A stretch of DNA of 64,000 nt from Arachis hypogaea (Eukaryota > Streptophyta > Magnoliopsida > Fabales > Fabaceae), in the NCBI RefSeq assembly GCF_003086295.3, contig NC_092053.1:83141671-83205670 (forward strand), in the 5' to 3' direction. The notes below the pieces were generated by a model. It had not been told where the DNA came from. It ran no database searches and worked only from the letters and a program-made list of their open reading frames with translations. Made by a program: the position numbers and the translations under genes. Below, piece after piece: positions 1-10,177 of the stretch (within the stretch, counting starts at the first letter, position 1; every line of letters begins with the position of its first letter).

Positions 1-530
1 AGTGTCTTGTAGCTTTCCTTTTATCATTATCATCTTTTACTTTTGAATTTCCTTTGGTGATGATTCTTTTAAGAGGCTGAGTGTCTTTTCTGCATAATTA
101 TTGGAAGTTGCTTACTTTTCCAAGCACTTAGGCAGATGGTTAGCATGCATGAGTTATTGTAGGTTCTTGAACTTACTTTGGTGAGGGAACACCAAGCTTA
201 GTCCCTTACTATTGTCTATAATGCATCAGTTACATGAAACTTTGTGCTTTTGCTAAAAGTAATAAAACTAAAAACTAGATTCGTGGTTTTCCTGATTGCT
301 TGGAGCTAGTAACCATTTATGCAGAGGGTTGAAATGTGTTTTTAAATGAGATCTTTGGTGGAACACCAAACTTAGCATCCTTCATTCACCCTTAAATTGT
401 TTTGGTGTGCAACACCAAACTTAGCTCCTTGCAATACAGATGATGCCAGGGCATTTTGGCCAGTTTCACTAACCTTTTCTTTACTGTTTTAGGGTAGTTT
501 CATGCATTTTCTTAGGAAATAAGCAAGTTT
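1..530. other. Retrotransposon-derived noncoding DNA with ACACCAAACTTAG motifs
   Basis: No credible coding frame. Three copies of a motif close to ACACCAAACTTAG lie at 189-201, 363-375 and 412-424. The last forms a short hairpin with the preceding bases (TTTGGTGT, loop GCA, ACACCAAA; about 401-419). The reverse complement of this motif (AAGTTTGGTGT) flanks the 3' LTRs of elements C, E and I in this window, so the stretch is probably the internal end of a related element. Its exact family and left limit are not visible. Confidence 0.5.
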
Positions 531-699
531 TGGGTAGAATTTCACTTACATCTTGATTTAAGCATACATTATGCACTTTACATGATTTCATGAGAATTTT
601 GCATGAATTAGATGACAAATTGGATGATGCATGTCTCATGATGTGGATTAGAACTTTGATGCACTTTATTGCTTGATTTCAGGACAAAGGAAGCAAGAA

Positions 700-1670
700 G
701 GAACCACGTTAGCAGCCACGTTAGTCTAACTAACGTGACCACTAACGTGGAATGGGAGCTAGCTTGCAACGTTAATGAGAAAAGTAATCGCCAATAACGT
801 CTTTGAAGCCATCATAGCCCACGTTAAGAGTCATGTTAACTAAGTTAACGTAAACTCTAACGTGGAAGAAAGAAAGTGGAGCCAATGTTAGTGACACTCA
901 CCTTTGTCACTAACGTTGGACCAAGCTCATATTGGCCACGTTAGCCTCCACGTTAACTTAGTTAACATGGACTCTAACGTTTGGAAGCAAATGAGTGGCC
1001 AACGTTAGTGACACTCATCATTGTCACTAACGTTGGGCTAAGCCACCTTGAGCTACGTTAACTCCCACGTTAACTTAGTTAACGTGGAAGCTAACGTAGA
1101 GAAAGCAAACAATCGCCAACGTTAGTGACACTTACCTTTGTCACTAACGTTGGAATGAGCCACAATGAGCCACCATGAGCCACATTAACTCCCACATTAA
1201 CTTAGTTAACGTGGAAGCTAACGTTGAGGATAGGATGATGAGCCAACGTTAGTGACACTCACCTTTGTCACTAACGTTGGAGATGGCTATCATTACCACG
1301 TTAGAAGCCACATTAACTTAGTTAACATGGACTCTAACGTGGGAAGAAGGGGCACCTTGGAACGTTAGTGACAAAGGTAAGTGTCACTAACGTTCTCGAA
1401 GGATTGGCAAGCCTACGTTAAGAGCCACGTTAACTAAGCTAATGTGGACTCTAACGTAACGGGAAGGAAGGACTCTCAACGTTATTGGAAAAGGTGTGCC
1501 CCAATAACGTGTGCGAAGGACCAAGAGCCAACGTTAGTGGTCACGTTAGTGCCACTAACGTTGAAGTTAACGTGGATCATCCCTAGGTGAGGAACGTTAG
1601 TGAAAAAGGTGATTGCCACTAACGTTCTTGAACCCACACTCTCACTTAACGTTAACGCCACTAACGTCCT
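700..1670. repeat. AACGTT palindrome array
   Basis: Imperfect direct and inverted repeats built on two motifs. One is AACGTTAGTGACA followed after about 10 bases by its reverse complement TGTCACTAACGTT (for example near 890-925, 1000-1035, 1119-1152, 1240-1272 and 1362-1395). The other is CCACGTTAACTTAGTTAACGTGG-like. Each unit could fold as a strong hairpin of 12-13 bp. The array lies upstream of the TATA box of the LTR-like segment, which would be U3 if J is an LTR. No periodic spacing is obvious. Confidence 0.75.
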
Positions 1671-1809
1671 AAGCTAAACACCCTACCTACTTCACACTTT
1701 CTCTTTGCAAGTAAAGCTAAGCCCACTGAAGAGTATAACTGCTTCAAACTCAAGATCCAAAGGCCCATATCCAAGACTTGAAGAACCAACTAGAAGATCA
1801 GAAGAGTAG

Positions 1810-1817
1810 TATATATA
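1810..1817 (+). promoter_or_regulatory. TATA box of LTR-like segment J
   Basis: TATATATA followed by GGGG, about 40 bases before the truncation point at 1855. Position and context fit a core promoter of an LTR; there is no direct evidence of transcription. Confidence 0.45.
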
Positions 1818-1855
1818 GGGGTAGTTTTGAATTAGAAAGTAGCTTTTGCTATTTT

Positions 1856-2331
1856 TTAAAAATATTTGATGAATCTCCTGTAAAAACCAGCATGTCCAAG
1901 AAAACTTCTTACTGCTTTCACATTAACAGGTATAGGAAGCTTTTCAATGATTTCTATTTTTGCTTTGTCAACTTCTATACCTTTGCTTGAAACCTTATGC
2001 CCAAGAACTATCCCTTCAGGAACCATGAAATGGCATTTTTCCCAATTCAATACCAGATTAGTTTCTTGGAATCTTTTCAAAACAAGAGTTAAATGATACA
2101 AGTAGGTGTCAAATGAATTGCTAAAGACAGAAAAATCATCCATGAAGACTTCTAAAAATTTCTCCACTATGTCAAAAAATATAGAAAGCATACACCTTTG
2201 AAAAGTTTCAGGGGCATTGCACAGCCCAAAGGGCATCCTTCTGTAAGCAAAGACTCCAAATGGGCAGGTGAAGGAAGTCTTTTCTTGATCCTTGGGATCC
2301 ACCACTAATTGATGGTATCCAGAGTACCTGT
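1856..2331 (-). pseudogene. Reverse transcriptase fragment (element A, 3' half)
   Basis: Minus-strand reading gives the middle and thumb of a Ty3/gypsy reverse transcriptase: the RRMPFGLCNAP motif, FMDD as the catalytic YxDD-type box, then NWEKCHF and FLGHAGFYRRFI. It is very similar to the RT of element C. It begins in the middle of the conserved FLDGYSGY region because element B is inserted there; the upstream half resumes at 12820 on the same strand. The downstream end stops after the RRFIK motif at the junction with J, so RNase H and integrase are absent. Confidence 0.9.
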
Positions 2332-3604
2332 TGATAAACCCATATTTTATGATCTATTTTGTGCTCAATTGAGTGGATTTTATCAATCTTTCATACATTT
2401 GTTCATACAAAATGCATGTTTTACATTCTCCTTCCTGATTTTGTGCTATGATTGAAAACATGCTTCTTTGGCCTTATATTTGCTAATATTAATCTTCTCT
2501 TATTACCATTCGATGCCTTGATATGTGCGTTAAGTGATTCATAGATTACAGGGCAGGAATGACTCAGAGGATAGAAAGGAAGCATGCAAAAATGAAAGGA
2601 ATACAAGAAGTTGAAGAAATTGCTAAGCTGTCCAACCTGACCTCTTCTAACTCAAACGGTCATAACTTGAGCTACAAAGGTCCAAATGATGCGGTTCCAG
2701 TTGCGTTAGAAAGCTAACATCTGGAGCTTCGATTTGATATATTACTTGCTATAGTGTCTGTACAGATAAGTGACAGATTTTGCCCCTGGCGATTTCTGGG
2801 CTGTTTCCGGCCCAGTTTTCGACCCAGAAAATACAGATTAGAGGCTATAAAGTGGGAGAATGCACCCATTCATTTATACAACATTCATAATATTCATAAT
2901 TTTATGATTAGATGTAGTTTTAGAGATGTAGTTTGATTTTTTCATGTTAAGATTTAAATATTCTGTTTAATACAATTTGAGGTATTTCAGTTTATGATTG
3001 TTTTATTCTGTTTATGAATGCTTTTAATTAAATTTAAGATATTTTTCCCTTTTGGCTTTGGTTAAGTAATTTATAATACTTGGGTTATCAAACTCAGCTG
3101 TTTATTGAAATTGGAATTCTTTGCTGGTTAATTTGTACTCCAATAACTCTAGTCTTTCCCTAGGAGTTGACTAGGACCTGAGGATCAAATTAATTTGTCC
3201 GCTTGAGTATCCTTTGTTTAGCAAGGGTTAATTAGAAGTGGGAGCAGAATCCAATTCTCTTCACACCTGATAAGGATAACTAGGATAGGACCTAAATTTC
3301 TTATACCTTGCTAAGAGATTTTTATTATTATCAATTTATTTTCCTTGTCATTTAAATTACTTGCCCTTTATTTCCAAAAACCAAAAAATATACTGTTTTA
3401 CATAACCAAGAATAAATCATACCTCCCTGCAATTCCTTGAGAAGATGACCCGAGGTTTAAATACTTCGGTTATAAATTTTATTGGGTTTTGTTACTTGTG
3501 ACAACCAAAGTTTTTGTACGAAAGGATTCTCTGTTGGTATAGAAACTATACTTACAACACGATTATTTTCATAAAATTCTAAATTAGCAGAAATCCGATC
3601 GTCA
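2332..3604 (+). repeat. 5' LTR of element B
   Basis: Starts TGATAAACCC and ends GATCGTCA, giving TG...CA ends. It aligns over its length with 8649-9757 plus 12456-12819. Compared with the 3' LTR it lacks about 150-175 bp (equivalent to roughly 9300-9455) and a short CG-rich stretch near 9085-9125. The LTRs of the solo element at 23329 and of element D share stretches with it, for example around the TATA box, so these are related families. Confidence 0.9.
2846..2852 (+). promoter_or_regulatory. TATA box of element B LTR
   Basis: TATAAAG in the context GAGGC-TATAAAG-TGGGAGAATGCA. The same block occurs in the 3' LTR near 9215 and, reversed, in the solo LTR near 24150. That conservation supports a core promoter role, with transcription starting about 30 bases downstream. 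Confidence 0.55.
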
Positions 3605-3607
3605 AAA

Positions 3608-3624
3608 TGGTGCCGTTGCCGGGG
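3608..3624 (+). other. Primer binding site, tRNA-Asp type
   Basis: TGGTGCCGTTGCCGGGG lies three bases after the LTR. It is complementary to the 3' end of plant tRNA-Asp (recalled CCCCGGCAACGGCGCCA) with one mismatch. It would prime minus-strand DNA synthesis. Confidence 0.85.
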
Positions 3625-3639
3625 AATTGCAAACGTGTG

Positions 3640-4170
3640 CCATATTATTGGTTATTGTAAATATTTACTTTTAAATTGATTTTTTTCAAAAAAAAAAAAA
3701 GTTCAGATTTTTATTTTAAAATTTTTTTATCTTATCTTATCTTAGTCTTAAATTTCAAAATTCAAATCTTTTTCAAAAATCATATCTTTTTCAAAATCTT
3801 ATCTTATCTTATTTCAAATTCAAATTTCAAATGTCAATTAAATTCCAAAATTCAAAATTCAAAATTTAAAATTTAAATTTAAAATTTTAAAAATCAAACC
3901 TTTTCAAAATTTAAATCTTCTTCAAATCTTTATCTTATATTGTTGACTTTTTTCAAAATTCAAATTTCAAAATTTAAAATTCAAAATTTAATTTTCAAAT
4001 TCTAAAATTTAAATTTCAAATCCTTTTAATTTAAAAACTTATATTATCTCACCTAACTTGTCTTCTCTTATTTTTTTTAATCTTAAAAATGTTTTTCAAA
4101 CCTTTTCTCTTATTTTATTTTATTTTATTTTTCTTTGCTTGTTTATTTGTTTTTGTTTTAATTTTTATTA
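3640..4170 (+). other. AT-rich leader of element B
   Basis: About 500 bases made largely of TTCAAAATT and TTTCAAA variants, with no coding frame. Comparable leaders occur in element C (about 32640-33240 and 38880-39110). It would be the 5' untranslated part of the genomic RNA. Confidence 0.6.
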
Positions 4171-4176
4171 GCTACT

Positions 4177-5744
4177 ATGAATTCTCACCCCTCTGGTTTC
4201 ATGTTTGGTTCTAATGTGATTGCGAGGAATGGAAATTATAACAGGAACATGCATCAAGGTCGAAACAATCACAGATGGAATGAGCCACGAGGATCTAATC
4301 AACTCTTTCGGCAACAACACCTTCCAAGATACCATGAACAACGACCATCCTACAATGCATGCCAAGACAATAGATATGGTGGACCCCCTTGTAGTTACCA
4401 GCAAGCTCCATCATATGCTAATGAACCACCTCCTCAAAATAGCTTTGGACCACCATACTCACAAGCCCCCTACTACCAAACACCATCACATAATCCTAAC
4501 CCTTATCCACCCCAATTCCAACCCAATTACTCCCAAGAACCACCACCTCCCTATGCACCATGTCCATATCCATCACCCCAAGAATCAAGGGAGCAACTCA
4601 AGGAAACATTTGAAAATTTTCATGCCACACTTCACCAATTGAATCAAGCGATAAATCGATTACCTTCCCGACGTTCGGACACTCAAGAAACCCCCATGGC
4701 TTCATGTGGATAATCTAGTGAAGAACGTAGCATGAAGGAGATACTAGAAACTCCAGTGGATAGTAATGAGCATGCTTTGTACTGGAACAAGTGGAGGAAG
4801 CTGTAATTATTGAAGAGGAAGAAGTGGTTGAAAACTTAGGAGATGCTGAACCTCTATGGAAAAGTCAAGTTATAGAGCCTCCCTCAAAGACGTTTGAAAT
4901 TGATGTTGAAGAGGGTGTACAACCTCCAAGGCATATCATGGTTGAAGACTTTGAAGAGGTTGATCAAGAGATGGATTCAATCATTGATGAATTCTTATCT
5001 ATAATTGAATCTTCTCCCATTAGACTTGTCATGGAGATTAAAGAAGAAGAAGCACAGCCACCCATGCCCTTGGTGAACAATGAAGAAGAGATTGAATTGG
5101 AAGAAAGCTATCAAGAGGAAGAGGTTGATATTGAAGAAGCTTGCAAAGAGGTGGAAATTGTCAAAGAAGAGCACAAGGGAATTGAGCTGAAAATTAACTT
5201 GCCAAAGTTGTTGGAGACCTCTCCCCCAAAGCCATCACCATCCATCCCTTCATTCAAGTGGGTAAATCTCTCATCTCTAACCTTAATTAGCTCACTTGAA
5301 TATGCTTTGCTTGAGACAGATGGTCAGCTTAGAGCTCTTTGTGGCTATAAGAGCAAGCGGGAGATGGTTAGTGGTAGGAATTGTCATGCAAGGTTCAATA
5401 TGGTTGCATGCTCCAAATTGAAGTACAAAGGTTGGTACAATTCTCAATTGAATGGGTCTAGAAAGCTCTTTGGATGTCTCAGTGAGAATTTAATTTGCGT
5501 GTCACCCGGATGGAATCATGATGATCAACAAGAAGACGGGTGCAAAGGCAAGGTCTGGGACCCCGGAATTCAGTCTAGAAATCAACATTCTTGGGGCCTT
5601 GTCACTTGCTTTAACCTGCTTGAAGGCTTTCTGCGCCTAGTTTGGGATCCCGGAGGTCATTGGAATCACAACATTGGTGGAGATTCCTGGATGAGTTCAA
5701 GCACAAGCCACCATAACAAAGGACTCCCCAAATGTCCAACTTAA
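4177..5744 (+). pseudogene. Long ORF of unknown function in element B
   Basis: The first part (4177-4713, 178 codons) is rich in Asn, Gln, Pro and Tyr and begins MNSHPSGF. The second part (frame open to 5744) has an acidic, Glu-rich stretch with IDVEEGVQPPRHIMVE, then a compact region with Cys, Trp and His ending KVWDPG. An in-frame TAA at 4711-4713 and a one-base shift near 4775 separate the two parts. Element D encodes the same product in one frame on the minus strand (43966 to about 30335), broken elsewhere. It occupies the place of gag-pol, but I recognise no protease, RT or integrase motif. A distant origin from a gag C-terminal region is possible for the first part. Confidence 0.7.
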
Positions 5745-7017
5745 GGACTTTAACTAAAAGTGCTAGATGGGAGACAACCCACCATGGTATGATCGTTCCT
5801 TTTCTTCAATTTTGATTTTATTTTGTTTTGTTTGTTTTTGAGTTTTATTTTATTCTATATTCATTGAACCTGGAATTATTCATAGCATCCAGAATATCAT
5901 TGCATTTTGCATCCTGCATAAAAATAAAAAAAAAAACACGCACGCGACGCGGCGGCGTCGCTGACGCGTCCCTGTCACCAGTCCATTTTGAAGAAAAGAG
6001 AATTGGACAGAAAGTCACGCGAAAGTGTGGCTGGAGGCGTATCTTAGGAACAAACATGCCCACACGACCGCGTCGCTGACGCAGCCGCGTCATTTTGAAA
6101 ATATGCCTCCCACGCGTCCGCATCACCCAGGTGAACGCCTGGCCTTTCAAAATCGACGTAAAGAGGTATATGGCAGAGAGTTATGATGGAGCTGGGCTAG
6201 GATGATGCTAGAAGCACAAGCCCTACCACGCGAACGCGTGCCCCACGCGTTCGCGTCATTTTTAAAAGAAAGGCCATTCACGCGATCGCGTGAACCACAC
6301 GATCGCGTCACCCTAAATTTTTGGCAAAATGGGTTTGAAACAGAGAGTTGCGCGAACGCATGGCTGCCCTCGCGCCATTCGCTTAAATCAAGTCACGCAA
6401 CCGCATGACCGACACGTCCGCGTCACTTGAAAATATCGCAACTCACGCGATCGCGTGACCGACGTGTCCGCGTCGCATGCGACGCACAGTTTATCCAGAT
6501 GAGCGCCAACTATCTTATCTTTTCTTCACCAATCCTAATTTTTCCCTCCCCCTTCTTATTTCTTTCTTCTTCCTTCTCATTTTTTTTCCTCATTACATTT
6601 ACATTCTTTTCTAAATTTTGTGCATATTTTTATTTTCTTTTCTAAATTTATTATTTTTCCATTGGTGTTAAATTTTCTTATTCAACTGTTACATCTTTTC
6701 TGATATTACTTTGGTGCTTCATGACTTGTTTTATTCTGATTGGGTAATATTATTTAAATCAATGCCATTCTTTTATGATACTTGCACTCCTCTTGCATTG
6801 ATATGAACATACACTGTCTTTCATTACCCACACTCTTCTCCATTATTGCAACTTTTGCACCACTGGTATGCCATGTGCTTCTATTGTTTTCTCACTTGCA
6901 TGTTGTAGCTACCATGTAATTGAGACCCTCATTATTTGTCATTAACCCACCTAGACTTTATTTATTTTCTTATATTTATTTCTGGGTTACTTTTTCTTCT
7001 TTTTCCTCTTCTTTCAG
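5745..7017 (+). other. Noncoding region upstream of the ORF2 remnant, element B
   Basis: It starts with the block GGGAGACAACCCACCATGG (about 5768), which has counterparts after integrase in element H (about 21269) and after the D ORF (about 30136, reversed). Then comes the CG-rich palindrome cluster. It ends in a long pyrimidine tract (about 6988-7011) followed by CAG at 7015-7017, which matches a plant 3' splice site. No coding frame is supported. Confidence 0.6.
5940..6480. repeat. CG-rich palindrome cluster of element B
   Basis: Repeated variants of CACGCGATCGCGTG, ACGCGAACGCGT and GACGCGTCCGCGTC stand in otherwise AT-rich DNA. Many are near-perfect palindromes of 12-16 bases. Elements D (29530-29945) and H (21600-22125) have clusters of a different sequence in the same position between the coding block and the ORF2 splice acceptor. 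Confidence 0.75.
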
Positions 7018-7140
7018 GCTGGCCACCGAGAAAGGAAAAAGGGAGAAACTTCTATATGGGGCAACAAATAAGTCCATCTGCACATTCTTTAGAGAAAGAG
7101 CAGCAGTTATAGCTCGCAACCCGTCCACTTACACATCTTA
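7018..7140 (+). pseudogene. Remnant of ORF2 start after a 3' splice site
   Basis: Immediately after the acceptor CAG the sequence reads like the first codons of ORF2 in element H (ATEKGK against ATTKGK), but the ATG has become CTG and the rest of ORF2 is gone after a few dozen codons. Element D keeps the same remnant near 28890-28925 on the minus strand. This points to an autonomous ancestor with a spliced ORF2, resembling element H. Confidence 0.6.
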
Positions 7141-7143
7141 GCA

Positions 7144-7182
7144 TGCACTGAGGACAGGGTGCAATCTTTAAGTGTGGGGAGG
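7144..7182 (+). other. Internal hairpin plus polypurine motif, element B
   Basis: TGCACTG-AGGA-CAGGGTGCA can pair as TGCAC/GTGCA and TG/CA around an AGGA loop with a two-base bulge. It is followed by AAGTGTGGGGAGG, nearly the same as the polypurine tract before the 3' LTR (8635-8648). Element D has the equivalent pair at 28763-28793. It could be a second plus-strand start or an RNA signal. Confidence 0.6.
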
Positions 7183-8609
7183 TCGATACCGACTTCCAGG
7201 GGTTAGTTACCTTCTTTTCAACACCAATATTCTATTTTCTTTGTTTGTTCATTGCTGCATTTGCATATTTGATTGTATGTTTGTTTGATTTTATGCATTT
7301 AGTTACTACTTGGTTGAAGTAATATTTTCTTTTTTAAGAAATTTTTATAGTATTTCACTAATTTAAATTGAAAAATTTTTCTGTTAAATTTGTTTGAAGT
7401 TGTATTTGGAACATAGCTTAAAAAGCTAAGAACACACAACCTGTGAGATTTTGAGCTTATTTATATGGTTATATTATTTAACCATAAATTTTTATTCTTG
7501 TGTGTTTTTTTTCTCTATGATTGCAATCTTTGCTTTGTTCCATTCTATATGTCCACTATTTAGTGTATTTACATGCTTGCATATGATTGAGGCCACTACT
7601 TGTTTAGCTCACTTATCCCAAATAAGCCTACCCTTTCAATTATCTTTGTTAGCCACTTTGAGCCTTTTTATCCCATTTGTTCTATATTTTACCACATCAC
7701 TAGCCTTAAGCGGAAAAACAATTAATTATCCCAATTGAATCTTTGGTTAGCTTAAGATAGGGATTGTGTAACAATTAAGTATGGGGAAACTATGGGAACA
7801 TGGGTTAATAAGGGAATGTGTTTTTACTTTGATAAAATATTGGGAATTCGGGTACCTACTCATGTGAGACTAGAAAAATTAAAAATCCATGTGCATGATA
7901 AGTTATGTTTATTTTTCTATTTAAAAAAATAAAAAAATAAAAAAAATATATTACAAAAAAAAGTTCAATAAATAAGTAAATAAATAAGGGGACAAAATTA
8001 CCCCAATGTTAAGTTAATGAAAAATCAATGCATATGTGATAAAATTAAAGAAAAGTTGATACATGAGTATGTGATGCAAAAGTGGGAATTTTGGGTAGCT
8101 AGGCATGAATTAGAATTATATAGAGTATATGTATGTTAAGTAAAAGCTTAGGTTAATTAAAGATTCAATTTATAGCTCACTTAGATATATATATACCCTC
8201 ACATTTACCTTAGCCCCTTTACAACCTTGAAAAAGACCTCATGATGTTTGCATTGGTACACTAAATTTTTGTTGATTGGTTAGATGAAGAACAAAGTTTA
8301 GAAAGCATGACTAGAGAAGAGTAGAGAGATTAACCCTAGACACTTGAGAGTTAGAGTGATATACACCATCAGTGAGGGTTCAATGCTTGATTCTATGTTC
8401 CCTGCTTTCATGAGCTATCTTCTTACAAGTTTACTAGTCTTTTATTGTATAATTTGAATTAGTAAAATCTGATTTATGTTTGTCTTGAAGAGCTTATTTA
8501 CTTTTAACCATGTAGGTAGAAACATCTTAGCATGTAGTTGCATTCATATAGATTGGTTGCATTCATACATTCTACCATTCCCATTCATTCTTTATAGCTT
8601 CTGTTGAGC
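7183..8609 (+). other. 3' noncoding region of element B
   Basis: About 1.4 kb between the two hairpin/polypurine modules with no supported coding frame. Parts match the region 27231-28760 of element D in reverse orientation. A/T runs occur near 7920-7980. Confidence 0.55.
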
Positions 8610-8648
8610 TTAGCATGAGGACATGCTAATGTTTAAGTGTGGGGAGAT
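8610..8648 (+). other. Hairpin and polypurine tract before 3' LTR, element B
   Basis: TTAGCATG-AGGA-CATGCTAA is a perfect 8-bp stem with an AGGA loop at 8610-8629. It is followed by AAGTGTGGGGAGAT, which abuts the 3' LTR at 8649 and should be the polypurine tract priming plus-strand DNA synthesis. Confidence 0.75.
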
Positions 8649-9779
8649 TGAAAAACCCATATTTTATGATATATTTTATGCTTAATTGAGTGGATTTTAT
8701 CAATCTTTCATACACTTGTTTATAAAAAATGCATATTTTACATTCTCCTTCCTGATTTTGTGCTATGATTGAAAACATGCTTCTTTGGCCTTATATTTGC
8801 TAATATTAATCTTCTCTTATTACCATTCGATGTCTTGATATGTGTGTTAAGTGATTCAGAGATTACAGGGTAGGAATGACTCAGAGGATGGAAAGGAAGC
8901 ATGCAAAAATGGAAGGAATACAAGAAGTTGAAGAAATTGCTAAGCTGTCCAGCCTAACCTCTTCGCACTCAAACAGTCATAACTTGAGCTACAGAGGTCC
9001 AAATGACGCGGTTCCAGTTGCGTTGGAAAGCTAACATCCGGGGCTTCGATTTGATATAAAATTTTTCATAGTGGCCATACATCTAGGCGACGCAAACGTG
9101 TGCTCCACGCGGACACATCGCAGTGATGAAAATCAGCATGGCAAATTTCGCCCCCAGTGATTTCTGGGCTATTTCTGGCCCAGTTTTCGGCCTAGAAAAC
9201 ACATATTAGAGGCTATAAAGTGGGGGAATGCACCCATTCATTTATACAACATTCACAATATTCATAATTTTAGGATTAGATAAAGTTTTAGAGAGAGAGG
9301 TTCTCTCCTCTCTCTTAGGATTTATGATTAGGATTTCTCTTATTTTAGGATTGCTTCTACAATCACAGGTTTAATGTTCCTTTAATTTATTTTCTACTTT
9401 TATTTATTCCAATGCTTTTACTTGTTGATGTTCCTAATTTGGCTTATGAATTTTTCATGTTAATATTTGAATATTCTGTTTAATGCAATTTGAGGTATTT
9501 CAGTTTATGATTGTTTTATTCTGTTTATGAATGCTTTTAATTTAATTTAAGATATTTTTCCCTTTTGGCTTTGGTTAAGTAATTTATAACACTTGAGTTA
9601 TCAAACTCAGCTGTTGATTGAAATTGGAATTCTTTGCTGGTTAATTTGTACTCCAATAACTCTAGTCTTTCCATAGGAGTTGACTAGGACCTGAGGATCA
9701 AATTAATTTGTCCACTTGACTTTCCTTTGTTTAGCAAGGGTTAATTAGAAGTGGGATCCACTACAAGAAAATAAGCTTT

Positions 9780-10168
9780 CTGCCATGCTTTAAAAGCGTG
9801 CTGAAAAGTGCAAAAAAGCGTGCCAATAGCTTTTCACCACGCTTTTTGAGCTATTAACACGCTTTTGAAAGGGTCACATCCGCCAGCGTGCCGGTAACTT
9901 TATCGCCACGCTTTCGTGGATCTATCGGCATGTTTTTTCTATTGGTACGCTTTCATCTCTTCCATGCTTAAAAAGCGTGGCCATATCTATTAACTTATAG
10001 CTACGCTTTAAAAGCGTACCAAAAAGTGTACATATCGCCACGCTTTTGAAGTGTGCCAATTAGGTTGGTTTCGGTACGCTTTGAAAGCGTACCGATAGAG
10101 CACATATAATCACACTTCAAAAGCATGGCTTGCGAGCTAAAATCTTTTGCCACGCTTTCAAAGCGTGG
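9780..10168. repeat. Left subterminal repeat array of the CACTA-like element
   Basis: About a dozen variants of GCCACGCTTTTAAAGCGTGGC arms, alternately direct and inverted, for example near 9790, 9835, 9905, 9965, 10000, 10040, 10075 and 10150. The arrangement resembles subterminal TNPA-type binding repeats of En/Spm elements. Confidence 0.75.
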
Positions 10169-10177
10169 CCTATTCCT

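Larger units (their letters stand above)
531..1855 (+). mobile_element. Truncated LTR-like segment (element J)
   Basis: The stretch has the look of a plant LTR: AT-rich beginning, a palindrome-rich middle, and a TATA box at 1810-1817 followed by a short downstream segment. At 1855/1856 it changes abruptly to minus-strand reverse transcriptase of element A, so the R/U5 part and the far end are missing. The junction is A/T-rich and no target duplication can be seen. The start near 531 is a guess from the change in sequence character, since the other LTR is not in the window. Confidence 0.45.

Noticed and set aside
4220..4642. Plus-strand frame rich in His and Thr overlapping the B long ORF
   Set aside because: Shadow of the conserved frame starting at 4177.
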